Numbered from the stretch's first letter, positions 19,316 to 30,264 are shown. The stretch: 64,000 nucleotides of DNA from Vanessa cardui (GCF_905220365.1 NC_061151.1:5202197-5266196), one strand, 5' to 3'. Notes: generated by a model not told the origin, from the letters alone. Numbers and translations: made by a program.

Positions 19316-19856
19316 GTATCCATTACAATAAATATCAATAATTTTATCACATCAGAAATCTTCTGAATAAAGAATGATTATTTTTCTCACCTTAAAGGTA
19401 GACAAGGGGTGATTTATTCAAAGATTATTCATAGACTGTATTCTCTTTTAGAGGGAGCACGTTTTTATACCTGAAGGATCATTAAAAGCAACTTCGCGAG
19501 TAATCACATCTGGCCTCTTTGTCTGAAAAGATCTTGTAGCGATACAAGATAGCTGAGCGTTCAGTGGATAGAGGCCTTAATAGTCCTGCTTTCGAAACCA
19601 GATATGTCTGAGCTCTTTTTGGGTTGAAATATTGACGCTTGACAATCTCAAGACATCTAATAGTCTACTGGTGTGTGCAATATAAGAGTATACTTTATTC
19701 TCATACTGTCATATTTCGATGAATTGATATATTGATTAGACTGGAAAGAAATCAGATAATATACGAATAGCTTATATGGCTGATAACTCTGTCAACTTTC
19801 TAGTTGACAGACTATCGGATGTTCCTTGCAATATTTAGCAGAAAAGACCCGACTTG
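19316..19856. other. No recognised feature
   Basis: A weak tRNA-like string (GAGCGTTCAGTGGATAGAGG) at 19556-19575 has no clear B box. Confidence 0.4.
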
Positions 19857-20650
19857 GGTTTTGATTAGTGTTGAATGTCGATAGTTCACTATCGATTGAC
19901 GATAAATAGTCTATCGATAGTACCATGAGCAAACTTATTGGTGCAATCGATATTTTTGGAAAAATCGTGCCTTTTAGTCTAAAACAGCCGACGGCAACAC
20001 GCGGCCCGCGAACATCTTCCTTGCGGCCCGTGAATGTTTTGTAAAAAAGTTGACAAATATATTAAACATACAAGAAATAACGTATCAAATGCAGCCTCAG
20101 ACATCACACTAAAATTTGTGTAGAGTCAGTTTCTTATTTAGGTCGCTTGTAGCCGTCATTTCTTTTAATTTTCTAAGCCCAAATATATAACCACAATGTA
20201 AGTATTATGTGTACGAATTAAATTCTGTATCTTTTAACAACTTTTAATAGAATTTTTCTTTTTTCTATGGAATATGACTAATTAACATTAATAATGCGTA
20301 GGTTTCTTGGGCTTATACTTTATTTTGCTACATTGTGGCCCTTGCCTACCAAAAGGTTGCCGACCGCTGTTCTAAACTATCGATAAGACAGTCATTTTTC
20401 CATAGTATTACTTTCACAAGATTAGTTATTAAGTAAGCTAGATAATTATAGTATATTTTAAAAACTCGTTATTTCCAATAGTATTGCTTACAGAGACTTA
20501 ATACTATTGATAGTATCGTTGTTATAAATAGTGAAGCTCACGGAGGTCGGAGAGCTATCGATACTAATATCGATATCGATATTATGAATAGTTTTCGAGT
20601 TCATCTATCGACCGTTAAATTATCGATTACCGAACTATTGATAATTCTGC
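19857..20650. promoter_or_regulatory. Cluster of TATCGATA-type sites
   Basis: Three perfect TATCGATA octamers (19912-19919, 20378-20385, 20556-20563) plus AATATCGATATCGATATT at 20566-20583 and several near-matches (CTATCGATT, TTATCGATT, CTATCGACC). TATCGATA is the DRE site bound by DREF and BEAF in Drosophila. Regulatory function here is inference; a decayed palindromic repeat would look similar. Confidence 0.4.
19985..20369. mobile_element. hAT-type MITE
   Basis: Left end CAGCCGACGGCAAC and reversed right end CAGCGGTCGGCAAC agree at 12 of 14 positions and both lead into GGCCC-containing sequence, a common hAT arrangement. Flanking octamers GTCTAAAA (19977-19984) and TTCTAAAC (20370-20377) agree at 6 of 8, fitting the 8-bp duplication of hAT elements. 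No transposase. Confidence 0.75.
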
Positions 20651-21119
20651 AACGGAGATCTTGATCTCAGGACTTGACAGGAAAATTATTCACTTCGACG
20701 ATTTGTCAAAGTCTCATACCATATACTCATTAGCAATAATCTTGCCAGCGCGATTCAGGAATGCTAATAAAATCGATTAACGCCATCTATCGGTATGTAA
20801 TGAAATTTAATGAGAAAGTATAAGCAGAAAATTCAATAATTAAAGTAGTTCTAGCTCCATTCGCTGGTTTCACATTCTTGGTAACACTTAATCGATTCAA
20901 AGAATATGGCTCGGATTCTCTAGAGCATTCCGAGACGTTCATACTTCTGTAATGATGAGAATAATGATTATCTTCTTCTGCTGAACATAACGAATTAGTT
21001 CAACATTGTATTGTGTCTGAATTTATAATTAGTTATAGAAAACTTTCTCATAAATCAAAAAACTTGTTATTTAACAATTATATTGAGTGAATCTATATTA
21101 AATGGTTAAAAATGCATAT
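20651..21119. other. No recognised feature
   Basis: Probably single-copy; CGCCATCTATCGG at 20782 was noted but not interpretable. Confidence 0.4.
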
Positions 21120-21176
21120 TCCACCTAGAAGAACCGGCAAGAAACTCAGTAGTTACTCTTTTTCAATACTTAAGCG
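21120..21176 (-). mobile_element. J1 fragment
   Basis: TAGAAGAACCGGCAAGAAAC and TCAGTAGTTACTCTTTTTCA. Confidence 0.65.
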
Positions 21177-21180
21177 TCGG

Positions 21181-21201
21181 AACAAACAAACAAACAAACA
21201 G
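21181..21201. repeat. (AAAC)n microsatellite
   Basis: GAACAAACAAACAAACAAAC directly after the J1 fragment. Confidence 0.85.
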
Positions 21202-21504
21202 ATAAACGGAAAATAATAAATTATATACTTATAAAGGATACATTTATAAGTGCTTGAAAATTAGTTTACTTTTGAAATTTAGTTTCAACAGGACTTAGTA
21301 AGAAACTCAGTAATTACTCATTATCGTTAAATATACATATACGTATCATATACTATTATATAGATCATATCAATCTCGTCCCCTCCACATTCACTAATTA
21401 TTGGCGTGCATTAGTATAACTGAAACTCCGCTAAGATGTCTTAGTGTGCGTGAGATGGCAAGACACATATCATAATATATCATATCATTTTTATTCGTAT
21501 ATTT

Positions 21505-21531
21505 TGTATCAGGGCGGGTCGCTAGTTGATA
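21505..21531 (+). mobile_element. HelA 3'-end stub
   Basis: TGTATCAGGGCGGGTCGCTAG followed by T; only the terminal hairpin region remains. Confidence 0.6.
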
Positions 21532-21796
21532 TTATAAATGCAAAAAATAGCTTTGTTACTAATTTAAGTCTTAACTACGAAAGAATATGAAAATTACAGA
21601 GTAACTTTGTAACAGATAAGTCACATTATTTTATAGTTAAGACTTCAAAAATTATAGTTTAACTTTAAGTGAATATGTTTTTGAATGCTTTTAAAAAAGT
21701 TTATTATTCTTTATATACACAGATAGAATCTAAAATAACTAACTCATATTTACGATATAATTAATTTAGATTATAATTTATCATTTCAAATCATTA

Positions 21797-22389
21797 TCTT
21801 TACATAATATAAAACAAAGTCGCTTACCGCTGACCCTTTCTATGTATGCTTAGATCTTTAAAATTACGCAATTTTTAATAGATAGTGATTTGAAAGGGAA
21901 GTTTTTGTGTGTTTCGTTCAAGAATTACAATGAACGAACGATATAGTATAGAAAAAATTATAATTTTAGAAGATTGCATATGTCAGCCGAATCCTACTAG
22001 ATGGATAAAAAAAACTTTTACGGTATGGTACACCTTAAGAAGGTCTTCAAAGGCCACGATAGCATACGCCTATCTCTGAAGGATTAAACCCACATTAAAC
22101 ATTTTTATCATTTACATTTTACAGCATTAATGGCTTATTTTCGAAGCGATTTTAATTGACACAGCATAATTCTTATATAATCCAGTACCTTAAATACATA
22201 GTGCATTTAACATAGATCAATATGGTCCATTACAGTTTATAAAATTTATATTTTCGAAGATATTACAGATTTAAAACGCAGGTACAAAGCGATTTGTAAC
22301 TGTGACTGAAAAACTATGAACGTTGTGGGACATTCTGTAGTATATCTGTAGTATAGTATCAGACGTGTAAAGCCGGGGCGGGTCGCTAG
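21797..22389 (+). mobile_element. HelA Helitron, full-length non-autonomous copy
   Basis: A|TCTTTACATAATATAAAAC on the left and AAGCCGGGGCGGGTCGCTAG|T on the right: 593 bp with both canonical Helitron boundaries and no coding capacity. Best reference copy of HelA in the window. Confidence 0.85.
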
Positions 22390-22392
22390 TAT

Positions 22393-22757
22393 ATACTAAA
22401 AATACATGTATCAAAGTAGTACAATTGTATTTCAAGATTTCACAAGTGAGATACGAAGTGACTTCTTGAAACTAAATAAATATTGTAGTCGATTATAAGT
22501 TAAAGAAAATTCAAGTTGTAATTTATAAAAACCGAAATTGATATCAATCAAAAATATAATTTTACGCAGTCAATCTTAAGAGTACAACCAATTATATTTG
22601 AAGAGTATTTGAGTGATGACCTTTGTGATACGATCTATGAAGGAAGACAGTTTTCCTCTTAAAGTCAAATAAATGCCGACAATTTTATTGTGTTCTATAA
22701 GACAATATTAATTTATTTGCTCTTATTATCAACTACAACAAACAAAAAAAAAATTTT
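22393..22757. other. No recognised feature
   Basis: AT-rich, nothing supported. Confidence 0.45.
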
Positions 22758-22850
22758 GTAGCCTAAGTTACTCTTTTTTGCATTAGCTGTCTACCAGGGA
22801 AAGTCCCATCAAAATCGATCGAGCCGTTCCAGAAATATAAATCAGGAAGT
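22758..22850 (-). mobile_element. HelB fragment
   Basis: TAGCCTAAGTTACTC, AAAGTCCCATCAAAATCG, GAGCCGTTCCAGAAAT. Confidence 0.6.
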
Positions 22851-23082
22851 CAATTTATCCATTCGTCTACCAATGTAATCAAGACAAGCAAATGTGTAGG
22901 TATCCTACAACCCTGAGGGTATCTAGTCTCCAGTTGATACGAGTTTCATGATCTAGAAACGTCTGCAACTTGCAAAGTTAACGAGTTATAGTGATGTGTA
23001 TTGTAATATCGATATTATAAATATCGACTTAAAAAAGGGGGGGCGTGTTTGGAATTACAATGTTTTGTTGTTTACAGCTGGT

Positions 23083-23176
23083 GGAGGCTGGATGAGGGAG
23101 ACAGATGACCGAGCAGTGTGGAAGAGGCCTATGTTCAGCAGTGGACAGCAATAGGCTGAATATGATGATGATGATG
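23083..23176 (+). pseudogene. RTE-clade LINE 3' end with (ATG)n tail
   Basis: A frame reads GWMRETDDRAVWKRPMFSSG and ends in a stop, resembling the WM..A.DR..W...(Y)VQQW C-terminus of RTE-like ORFs; the GGCCTATGTTCAGCAGTGGA segment and (GATGAT)n tail are the true 3' terminus. It is the only LINE in the window whose end resembles the SINE-M end. Confidence 0.65.
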
Positions 23177-23975
23177 CTGTTTACATAAATATTGAAAGTA
23201 TCCTTGAATTATATTAGAATGTGAGTTTGTATTGGAGTAATTATATTGTTTGAAGTTATAGGTTCTTCAATTAGTGCGTTATGAAAAATATAATATGTGA
23301 AATTGGCAATGCGCGGGTAGAGTTTGACATGAGATCTACATGATAAAATTGCTCGCTAATTTGAGAATTGATTGTCAATGATGTTTTAGTAAACAGATAT
23401 GTTATTAACGCGCAAAAAGTGAGGACAAGAAACGTCCTAATTGGGACGTTAACCTTTAGTCGTTTTACGTAGTAATACGTTATAATGCATCATAATTACG
23501 TCGTAATACGTTTTGCGTAATTAAAACATCTAGTTATCCCTTTTGCTTATTGTTTTTATCAAGCTATCATTTTTACTTTTAACGAAATGTAAAAATATAC
23601 TTAAATAGGTAAACGGTCCCCAGCGCGACACACTTGTTTCTGTTGTTTAGTATGGATATAACATATCTGTTTATTAGTATATCATTGGTTGATTGTTAAA
23701 TCACTCGAAATAGACGTTTTTGTACCTTATTTTTTACAATATTTTTTTTTCATGAGTGTTATATGAAGTACATTTAAAAAATATTTTTAATTAAGCCGAT
23801 GAAGTTCAATTGCTTGCACATACGTCCGCATACCTTAATTTTAATATATTAATGAAAATAACAAATAACAGATAACGGCAATAAATCAAAAATAACTAAT
23901 TGAAAAAATTACTAAAACACTAATTCAATTAATAAATGAATATATTGTTAGCGCTAGTGTATGGGATAATTTAAT
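23177..23975. other. No recognised feature
   Basis: 23431-23450 is a small palindrome (AACGTCC/GGACGTT), and 23460-23520 repeats ACGTAGTAATACGTT-like words. No frame. Confidence 0.45.
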
Positions 23976-23987
23976 TTTTTCCATACA

Positions 23988-24296
23988 ACAACAGCAACAA
24001 CAACAACAGCCTGTTAATTCCCACTGTTGGGCTAAAGGCCTCCTCTCCCTTTGAGAAGAAGGTTTGGAACATATTCCACCACGCTGTTCCAATGCGGGTT
24101 GGTGGAATACACATATGGCAGAATTTCTATGAAATTTGTCACATGCAGGTTTCCTCACGATGTTTTCCTTCACCGCTGAGCACGAGATGAATTATAGAGA
24201 CAAATTAAGTACATGAATCAGCGGTGCTTGCCAGGATTTGAACAAGCAAACATCAGTTAAGATGCACGCTTTCTAACCACTGGGCCATCTCGACTC
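23988..24296 (-). mobile_element. SINE-M copy with target-site duplication
   Basis: 309 bp, flanked by the exact 12-bp repeat TTTTTCCATACA (23976-23987, 24297-24308). Tail is an imperfect (GTT)n. Confidence 0.92.
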
Positions 24297-24503
24297 TTTT
24301 TCCATACATATAGTGATTTAATTGTACAAGAAAAGCGTCACATTAGAACGCTGAAATAAAATATATCGTAATTATACATAATGTGGAGTACGAAACAAAA
24401 GGAGAATCGGTTAGAACGATTACGGCGACCGCGTTTATCCTCCAGAGACTTTAACTATGTGATATAATATATTATGATGTCGCCCTGACCTTTTTAGCCT
24501 CGG

Positions 24504-24535
24504 AGGTCAACCTCAGAGGTGACCAACGCAGGTCA
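24504..24535 (+). promoter_or_regulatory. Three AGGTCA-type half-sites at 13-bp spacing
   Basis: AGGTCA (24504), AGGTGA (24517) and AGGTCA (24530) repeat at an exact 13-bp step, and TGACCT lies at 24486-24491. AGGTCA is the nuclear-receptor half-site; function is inferred only. Confidence 0.25.
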
Positions 24536-24544
24536 TATATCATG

Positions 24545-24770
24545 CACAAATATTAGTGTTGAATTTCAACTTCGGACATCTCGTCAAAATTCGAAATTTC
24601 AACACCATATTGATGTCTGAAAATCCATAACAATTTAATTTTTAAGTAATTCTCTGCCTTTTGCAACTCTGTGTAACCAGCTTTCGCCGGCGGTGTTTCC
24701 AAACCGAAATGACTTATGTACCTTGAAGGGAAGAGAGTACTCTTTCTTTAACGCCTTTAAATCAATAAAA
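24545..24770 (+). mobile_element. J3 3'-end fragment, degraded
   Basis: CTTCGGACATCTCGTCAAAA, GTAACCAGCTTTCGCCGGCG and ACCTTGAAGGGAAGAG follow J3 in sense orientation. Confidence 0.65.
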
Positions 24771-25084
24771 AAATTTTTTTTTAATATCCCTAGTAAGAAA
24801 ATTGTACATTAAATGGAACTTAGAAATGTATCTTATTTAATTTCATTTAATCGATAACTAATTTAAATATCGACACGAAACTTCCGCTCTACTAATGTAG
24901 TTGTATCCTGTCCGTACCGGTTATAACCGATTAACCGACCACCCGTCATCGCACGGGTCATGGCTAATGGAATATCGATATCGGTAAGATGTGAACGCAC
25001 AGCACTACATAAGGTCTATATTGATAAGTGTATTAATAAAACTTTTATTCTCAATTTAATATAGATATAGGTCGCACGTAAAAA
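24771..25084. other. Unassigned, GC-richer patch at 24890-25000
   Basis: Contains an 83-nt open stretch between an AG and a GTAAGA (24901-24983); see findings. No repeat recognised. Confidence 0.35.
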
Positions 25085-25165
25085 GTTCGAATGGCTAAGT
25101 GGTTAGAACGCGTACATCTTAACCGATTAATGCGGGTTCAAGAAAAGGCAAGCACGCAAGGCTTA
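25085..25165 (+). mobile_element. SINE-M head fragment
   Basis: TGGCTAAGTGGTTAGAACGC and TGCGGGTTCAAG; the body is absent. Confidence 0.65.
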
Positions 25166-25218
25166 AGTTATTAATATATAAGATTCGTAACTGTAGTTTT
25201 GATATGATGAGATATGAT

Positions 25219-25471
25219 CGTCAAAATCAAAAAAATAAAATGAACTTTATTCAAGTAGACTTTTACAAGCACTTTTGAATCGTCATTTTACAATTAAGTG
25301 AAGCTACGGCTACCACTGGTTCGGAATGTAAATTCTACCGAGAAGAACCGGCGAGAAACTCAGTAGTCTCTTTTTCAACATTGAAAAAAACACAAAGTCA
25401 TGTTAGTTAATACATATATATAAATTAATATATTTATATTAATATATCCTGCTTGGAAATCAACAGGTATT
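25219..25471 (-). mobile_element. J1 3'UTR copy
   Basis: GTCAAAATCAAAAAAATAAA, CCACTGGTTCGGAATG, GAAATCAACAGGTATTTGG. Confidence 0.85.
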
Positions 25472-25671
25472 TGGTGTCTTAAAGACATTTCAAATGAAAG
25501 TATAGGGGTTTAACGTTAAACCTCGTGATTTTTGTACCGTAGAAGATCAACACCAGTTTTCGAACCATAAATAGTTTTGGATCACAATTTGCTCGATAAT
25601 TATTCAGTCAATCAAATCAGTTTTAAACAATGGAAAGAATTCATTTTCATAATAATTTACTTTAACAAATT
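25472..25671. other. No recognised feature; 16-bp palindrome
   Basis: 25507-25522 reads GGTTTAACGTTAAACC, perfectly self-complementary. Nothing else. Confidence 0.5.
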
Positions 25672-26172
25672 TCAGGTGGCTAACGAGCAGGAGAGTCACC
25701 TGATGGAAAGTGATTACCGCTCGGGGACATCTGCAACACTGGAGAGGTTGCAAAAATCAAAATCAAAATAAACTTTATTCAAGTAGGCTTTTATAAGCAC
25801 TTTTGAATCGTCATTTTACAATTAAGTGAAGCTACCACCGGTTCGGAAAGTAGATTCTACCGAGAAGAACCGGCAAGAAACTCAGTAGTTACTCTTTTTT
25901 AACATTTAAAAAATACAACGTCATGTTAATTAAATACAATTATTTAAATTAATGTATCCTGCCTGGAAGTCAACAGGTATTAACTCCACGCTTTTTTATC
26001 ATCTATAAAGTTGCAGATGCAATGTTGGCCTTCAAAGACGGAGTACGCACTTTTCTTGAAGGGAGTACGCTCTTGAAGGTTCTCCAGTATCGGTTCGGAA
26101 AAACTGTCGGCGAAAGCTGGTTTCGCAATATGGTTGGGTGAGGCATGTCTTAGAAATCGCGCTGTTGTGATT
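25672..26172 (-). mobile_element. J3 3'-end copy split by J1
   Basis: Left part TCAGGTGGCTAACGAGCAGG to CTGCAACACTGGAGAGG, right part GATGCAATGTTGGCCTTCAA to AGAAATCGCGCTGTTGTG; a J1 copy lies between. Confidence 0.8.
25753..26009 (-). mobile_element. J1 copy inserted in J3
   Basis: 257 bp flanked by GTTGCA on both sides (25747-25752, 26010-26015). It reaches into the last nine ORF codons. Confidence 0.88.
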
Positions 26173-26199
26173 ACGAATTAATTAATTTACGAGACACTA

Positions 26200-26420
26200 G
26201 AACGTACTGCTGACTGGGACTCTGGACATCACATCTATCCCAGCACATAAAGAAATTTAGCTACCTTGGCTTGGAAACCTGGGGGCCTTCAAACGAGGCG
26301 TGAAAAGGCATCTTGCGGGCCGGCATGGCAAGGGTGACTAGTGCATCTCATTCTTGCTGTCTTTATAAGTCTTCGCGTTTAGCCTCCGCTTCCACTTATC
26401 ATCAAGAGTTATATATCATA
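26200..26420 (+). repeat. J5: possible LINE 3' end
   Basis: CCTTCAAACGAGGCGTGAAA, GGCATCTTGCGGGCCGGCAT and GGCAAGGGTGACTAG encode an AFKRGV(K)RHLAGRHGKG-like string with frame breaks, reminiscent of Jockey-type C-termini. A distant reversed relative is at 30350-30480. Confidence 0.4.
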
Positions 26421-26785
26421 GAGCCGGATCTTAGATAAAAAAAATTGAATTGTTGGTATAGGTTTTCAAACTGCTTCTGCTTTAAGACCAAAATAAATCT
26501 TAAAATATCATTTAATCTAAACCCGCTGTAAATATATTATTAATTTTAAGCCCATTTCATGCTGCAGTGGACTAAAACACGCTAAACCACTAATCACTTG
26601 AAAATGACCACGAACCATAATTACAACCAAATTGTGACCACTATAAATAATCATTATTACTATGTGAACATGGAAAGTTGATGAATAGCACTTGCAGTAT
26701 TTTATTCGAGGGAAATTTAACTCATTGAAAATAAATATATAGTGGGAAATTTTGACAGCAATTAAAAATTAGACTTTATTCTATT
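26421..26785. other. No recognised feature
   Basis: Nothing supported. Confidence 0.45.
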
Positions 26786-26963
26786 CAACAATAACAACAG
26801 CCTGTAAATTTCCCACTGCTGGGTTAAGGCCTCCTCTCCCTTTGAGGAGAAGGTTCGGAGCATATTCCACCACGCTGTTCCAATGCGCTTTGGTGGAATA
26901 CACATTGGCAGAATTTCATTAAAATTAGACATATACAGGTTTCCTTACGATGTTTTCCTTCAC
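26786..26963 (-). mobile_element. SINE-M copy, 5'-truncated
   Basis: Tail and 3' half complete (CAACAATAACAACAGCCTG to TTTTCCTTCAC); the tRNA-like head is missing, as after incomplete reverse transcription. Confidence 0.85.
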
Positions 26964-27944
26964 AATACAATCACTAATTTTTATTTTTTAGATTTACAAT
27001 ATCTATAATATAAATTATAATATAGTACTAAAGCTCTATCCCTTAAGTATGCAGAAAAAAGTTTGTAGAGAGGGAAATAAATATATTAACAGAAATAAAA
27101 GTAACAAAGTTTTTTTCTCGACTCAGAAGAGTTGGTAACTTCATTAAATGGGACATCTCACAAAAAAGATTTCCAAAATTTTCAAAACAGATAAAGCTTG
27201 CTTTGAATCATTAATTATTAAAAAAAAAATGTGCTTATGTTATGGGAATAATATTGCCAATTAGATCTACAGATGCTAAAAAGTTTTTAAAAAAAGAATG
27301 TTGTTTAAAAATACCTTTTATTTTGTGGTGGTGGGTTGGGCGTATTTCCATCCAAAATTCTGTCATTTCACATTAAATTGTCGTACTTTTTAATTGAGGA
27401 AAGAAATTTTACTTTTTTACATTTTACATTGTGTTGCGTCATTATTCTGTAAACTCAAATAAAGTCCTTAAGGTCTTACTGCTAAGGCTTATTATCCACT
27501 TGAGGAACCTTTGAAGCTTATTTCACGAACTGTTGCTTCAATAGGGCAGGAGTTCACACTTGGCATAACCTCATGCAATACATGTAAATTTTCTCACGAT
27601 ATTTTTCAGGATCGAACACGAATTTAATTGTAACTAGCAGAAGCGGCGACTTTACTTCCACAAAATTAATAAAACAGTACCAAATAACCCTCACTATAAT
27701 ATAGCCTATGTCTTTTTTCGATACTGAAACCACATCACCATATCATAATTTTATCTAAATTTATTCAGAGGTTTGTGTAAAGAGGTAACGTAGAAAAACT
27801 TTCCCATCAACAATATTAGTATTCGAATTTCGAATAGTCTTTTTTTTATGTCCATTTTTTCAGCCTTTTATTCAGATCACTTAACATATTACACAGAATT
27901 GACACTTAGAAATAAATGCTGAAATAAATAACTTCTTTTAACGT
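26964..27944. other. No recognised feature
   Basis: One of the longest stretches free of recognisable repeats. No open frame or splice-flanked block stood out. Confidence 0.45.
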
Positions 27945-28090
27945 ATATGTGTGCCTTGGTTACCATCTTTGCCAGGTGGCAAAGGCCTCGTCCAGACTAT
28001 TCCTTTTCTTTTCTTTTTGAGCCACTCTACACGAGCCTCTTACCATTTGTCTGATGTCATCATCTCACCTATTCTGAGGTCTACGCTACG
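27945..28090 (-). repeat. Possible RTE coding fragment
   Basis: CTTTGCCAGGTGGCAAAGGC, GCCACTCTACACGAGCCTCT and CATCATCTCACCTATTCTGA resemble, in reverse, an internal RTE-type region that I recall from other Lepidoptera. Frame is broken. Confidence 0.35.
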
Positions 28091-28499
28091 GTAATTGTAG
28101 TAATTTATTCGTAATTTATAATCGTCTGAACTTCTCGATATAATGAGCTGGCCCTTTTTATCACAGAACCTCATATGTTAATATTAAGTCGTAATTTATT
28201 TAGTTTTTAGTAAAGAAAGTATTTTTATTTTTGTTAATTTATTTAGCACATTGCTAACGGCATCATTTTTTTTTTCATTCCTGCGATAACGGGCGTTTAA
28301 AACGTAGTATAAAAACTATGTTAATACCAGTACCATGGCTTATTAGACCCCGAAACGTTTAAATAAGTAAAACTCGATGTGATATGATGAATGATATGAT
28401 AGAATTTTATTTGTTCAGTGAGATACGCTTCCATGGTATTATGTTTGTAAGTGTGGTTTTCCCAAAACGTTTTGAGGGTAGGGGTGCCGGAAATCCGAC
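28091..28499. other. No recognised feature
   Basis: T run at 28265-28277. Nothing else. Confidence 0.4.
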
Positions 28500-28583
28500 T
28501 ATAAAAAGCGTTTACAACTATAACGAAACTTCGACGTGTCCTTGTAGCGTTACTATGACGTCATACATTATCCTTCAAGGTCA
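28500..28583 (+). promoter_or_regulatory. TATAAAAA, CRE and FTZ-F1-type sites close together
   Basis: TATAAAAA (28500-28507), TGACGTCA (28556-28563, exact CREB/ATF palindrome) and TCAAGGTCA (28575-28583, exact FTZ-F1/ERR monomer site) within 84 bp, in sequence without a recognised repeat. No gene start is visible nearby. Confidence 0.25.
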
Positions 28584-28660
28584 AATAACAATCTTTAAAT
28601 ATAATTTCCAACAGAGAATGTTCACTGAATGAATGTTCACACACATGAGAATGCTCATGT

Positions 28661-28731
28661 TTGGCGGTAGAATATCCGATGAGTGGGTGGTACCTACCCA
28701 GACGGGCTTGCACATATACCTACCACCAAGA
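28661..28731 (-). mobile_element. R6 5'-end fragment
   Basis: TTGGCGGTAGAATATCCGAT to CCTACCACCAAG: only the first 70 bp of the unit. Confidence 0.75.
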
Positions 28732-29441
28732 AAGACATGAAAGGTTGTTAAATGGTGAGTAGAGGTTCCAAAAATTAAAACTCATACAATACTTTCTCGT
28801 AGAAGAAAATTTTCAAAGTTTGAAAATGCATTAAGTGCCTTAGAAGGAAAATTTGATTGATCACCGGTACCAAAAGTTTTCGTAAACTGTTCCAAGATTT
28901 GAACATACATACTAAAAGTAATATCCTGGTACTCCTATATTTGTTTGGTTTTGATTTATCCTCCCTAGCGACCTTGGATTGATTAGTGGAAACATGTAAC
29001 AGATTACTATTCAATACATGTAGGTTTCCTCACGATTTTTCTTTCACCAGCAAAGACGAATTGAATTTTAAACATGGAAGCTCCGAGTTACTAACTTAGG
29101 TAAGTTTGAACCTTCAATTTTTACTAACGATTTACTTTTTTTAACCCCTAAGCTATCAGATAACATACTACACATCGAAAACATAAATGAATAAGCAGGT
29201 ACGCATAAAAGAATAATAAAATAACATAGAGGGATTATCTTACGATTTTAATTCTGATAACGACCCAGCGTGCCAATGTTTTTAAGCCGGTAAAATTATA
29301 GCTACAAAAAAAAACAATAGACGCCTCACACGATTTTCCAGAACTAATGCATTTGAATTTGAGATGAAAATTTGTTCCTCTTATAACATCTGTAAATGCT
29401 AAATTTTTTAACAAATATCTAATCTTATTTGATCTTTTGAT
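28732..29441. other. No recognised gene; SINE-M scrap
   Basis: 29015-29065 (TGTAGGTTTCCTCACGATTT) is a small reversed SINE-M piece. The rest is unassigned. Confidence 0.45.
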
Positions 29442-29664
29442 CATCACATACATTACTCTGATCCCAATGTTAGTAGCTAAAGCACTTGTGTAATGGAAAA
29501 TCAGAGGTATGGACGGTACCACAAACATTCAGACCCAAGACAACATAGAAAACTAATGAACTTTTTCCACATCGACTCAAACTGAGAATCGAAGCCGGGA
29601 CCTCGGAGTGGCGTACTTATAAAAACCGGTGTAAACTCTCCACCAACCAACCAAGTAGGTCGTC
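29442..29664 (-). mobile_element. SINE-V copy, decayed
   Basis: ATTACTCTGATCCCAATG, GTACCACAAACATTCAGACC and GGGACCTCGGAGTGGCGTAC; the B box is mutated. Confidence 0.8.
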
Positions 29665-30035
29665 AATTCAGATAATAATAAGTCTGACAAATTTCGACCG
29701 ACAACTTATGGGACGCTTATGAGGCATTTGCTATGATAATTCATAACACAGGTACATTCTCTAAATTATATAGAACGGCAAATACGAGATGTAAATTATT
29801 TTCGAATAGATTCAAAATATTATCAACAGAAAGTCTCCAAAAACTTTTATGTTAGTCAGACCAGGTTTGAACTACAACCACTAAATAAATGGGAACGTAG
29901 AAAGTTTTTGAAAGTATAATTTTTTATGTTCGAACCTCTAAGGTTTTTATGATGAATAATAAAAAAAACATGTTTGACCTTGATAAAATATTGAACCATT
30001 TTTATGGCGTAATTATTGAATGAGTGTATTTTTTT
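29665..30035. other. No recognised feature
   Basis: Nothing supported. Confidence 0.45.
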
Positions 30036-30249
30036 CGTTTTTCGTTTGAGTCGAGATGGCCCAGTGGTTAGAACGCGTGCATCTTAACCGATGATTGCGG
30101 GTTCAAACCCAGGCAAGCACCGCTGTTTCATGTGCTTAATTTGTCTTCATAATTCATCTCGTGCTCAGCGGTGAAGAAAAACATCGCGAGTAAACCTTTA
30201 ACCTTAGGGGCCTTTAACCCAGCAGTGGGAATATACAGGCTGTTGTTGT
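30036..30249 (+). mobile_element. SINE-M copy, internally deleted, with TSD
   Basis: Head and tail are intact but the middle from about 30195 is deleted (GTAAACCTTTAACC junction). TGAGTGTATTTTTTT (15 bp) stands at 30021-30035 and 30250-30264. Twelve extra bases CGTTTTTCGTTT lie between the left duplicate and GAGTCGAG. Confidence 0.9.
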
Positions 30250-30264
30250 TGAGTGTATTTTTTT

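Noticed and set aside
20782..20794. CGCCATCTATCGG as a possible insulator-protein site.
   Set aside because: Single short word without supporting context.
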